In this document: positions 63,917 to 64,000 of the stretch, in pieces
How positions within the stretch are numbered: the first letter of the stretch is position 1
How the letters are laid out: each line of letters begins with the position of its first letter
Source of the DNA: Cyanosarcina radialis HA8281-LM2
GTDB taxonomy: Bacteria > Cyanobacteriota > Cyanobacteriia > Cyanobacteriales > CCAP-1448
Direction: 5' to 3'
Assembly: GCA_019359615.1 (NCBI GenBank)
Contig: JAHHHA010000001.1
Coordinates: 341,912 to 405,911 of the forward strand
Length of the DNA stretch: 64,000 nt
Position numbers and translations under genes: made by a program
The notes under the pieces: generated by a model
Told to the model about the DNA's origin: nothing
The model's database searches: none
What the model saw: only the letters and a program-made list of their open reading frames with translations

Positions 63917-64000
63917 TCAAATCAACGCACGAGATCTGAGAACTTCCATCGCGGTACTATGGGTATGCGATACCTTAATCTTCCCACTACGGCTGTTTAT
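63917..64000 (-). CDS. C-terminal end of an unidentified gene (cut by window edge)
   Basis: A frame enters from the right edge and ends SHTHSTAMEVLRSRALI at a TGA (63917-63919). Only 27 codons are visible; no family can be named and it may be chance. Confidence 0.25.
   Translation of the reverse strand: MNSRSGKIKVSHTHSTAMEVLRSRALI

Overview
The window comes from a cyanobacterium. It carries two oxygen-evolving-complex genes (psbO, psbU), the circadian Fe-S protein LdpA, the cyanobacterial regulators SigF and RbcR, phylloquinone genes (menC, menE), photorespiratory glcD and many cyanobacteria-only families (DUF1830, DUF2358, DUF3891, DUF4079, Ycf45-type ATPase). The octamer palindrome GCGATCGC (HIP1) recurs throughout. 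Abundant short tandem repeats, serine/threonine kinases joined to TPRs and several toxin-antitoxin remnants suggest a large, repeat-rich genome of a filamentous or Chroococcidiopsis-like lineage; the species cannot be fixed from the sequence.

Layout. 0-6 kb: a cut membrane-protein gene, HAD phosphatase, stress protein, DUF3891, DUF4079 and DUF1830 genes, then a pentapeptide-repeat protein overlapping a DICT/HD-GYP-like sensor. 6-7.8 kb: a RelE-type toxin-antitoxin pair among repeated relic gene ends and a decayed MntA/HepT pair. 7.8-22.9 kb: mostly housekeeping (glcD, a lipoprotein, sigF, psbO, phosphohexomutase, a GH27 alpha-galactosidase, thioredoxin, fabG, a WecA/MraY-type transferase, groEL with a CIRCE operator). 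22.9-26 kb: an accessory island with a MITE, a DUF433/DUF5615 toxin-antitoxin pair and two copies of a two-gene cassette (small protein plus retropepsin-like aspartic protease) separated by about 200-bp direct repeats. 27-44.5 kb: ldpA-ycf45, psbU, nadB, a TPR-GT61 protein, menC-menE, xseA, recA and uvrA. 44.5-48.2 kb: a second accessory island with a UPF0175/DUF3368 pair, a third small-protein/retropepsin cassette between 44-bp direct repeats, an Uma2 gene between 182-bp direct repeats, and an intact antitoxin-like gene beside a ParE toxin that has lost its middle. 48.4-64 kb: ethanolamine permease, a signalling block (pseudokinase, TPR kinase, TPR protein, GT9, PstS-like protein, a third kinase), a free-standing EF-G domain-IV-like protein, rbcR, an NnrU/Z-ISO protein, a WCGLC thioredoxin, a truncated ECF sigma factor and an alpha/beta hydrolase.

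Two themes stand out. First, an eight-base repeat (GGGGAGAT or its complement) and related low-complexity sequence lie not only between genes but inside ldpA, menC, menE and uvrA, read in frame; the octamer has no stop codon in any of the six frames. Second, both accessory islands are built from small gene cassettes bounded by direct repeats, and the recurrent cargo is a retropepsin-like protease with a small overlapping partner. That pair is my best candidate for an undescribed system; its function is not known from the sequence.
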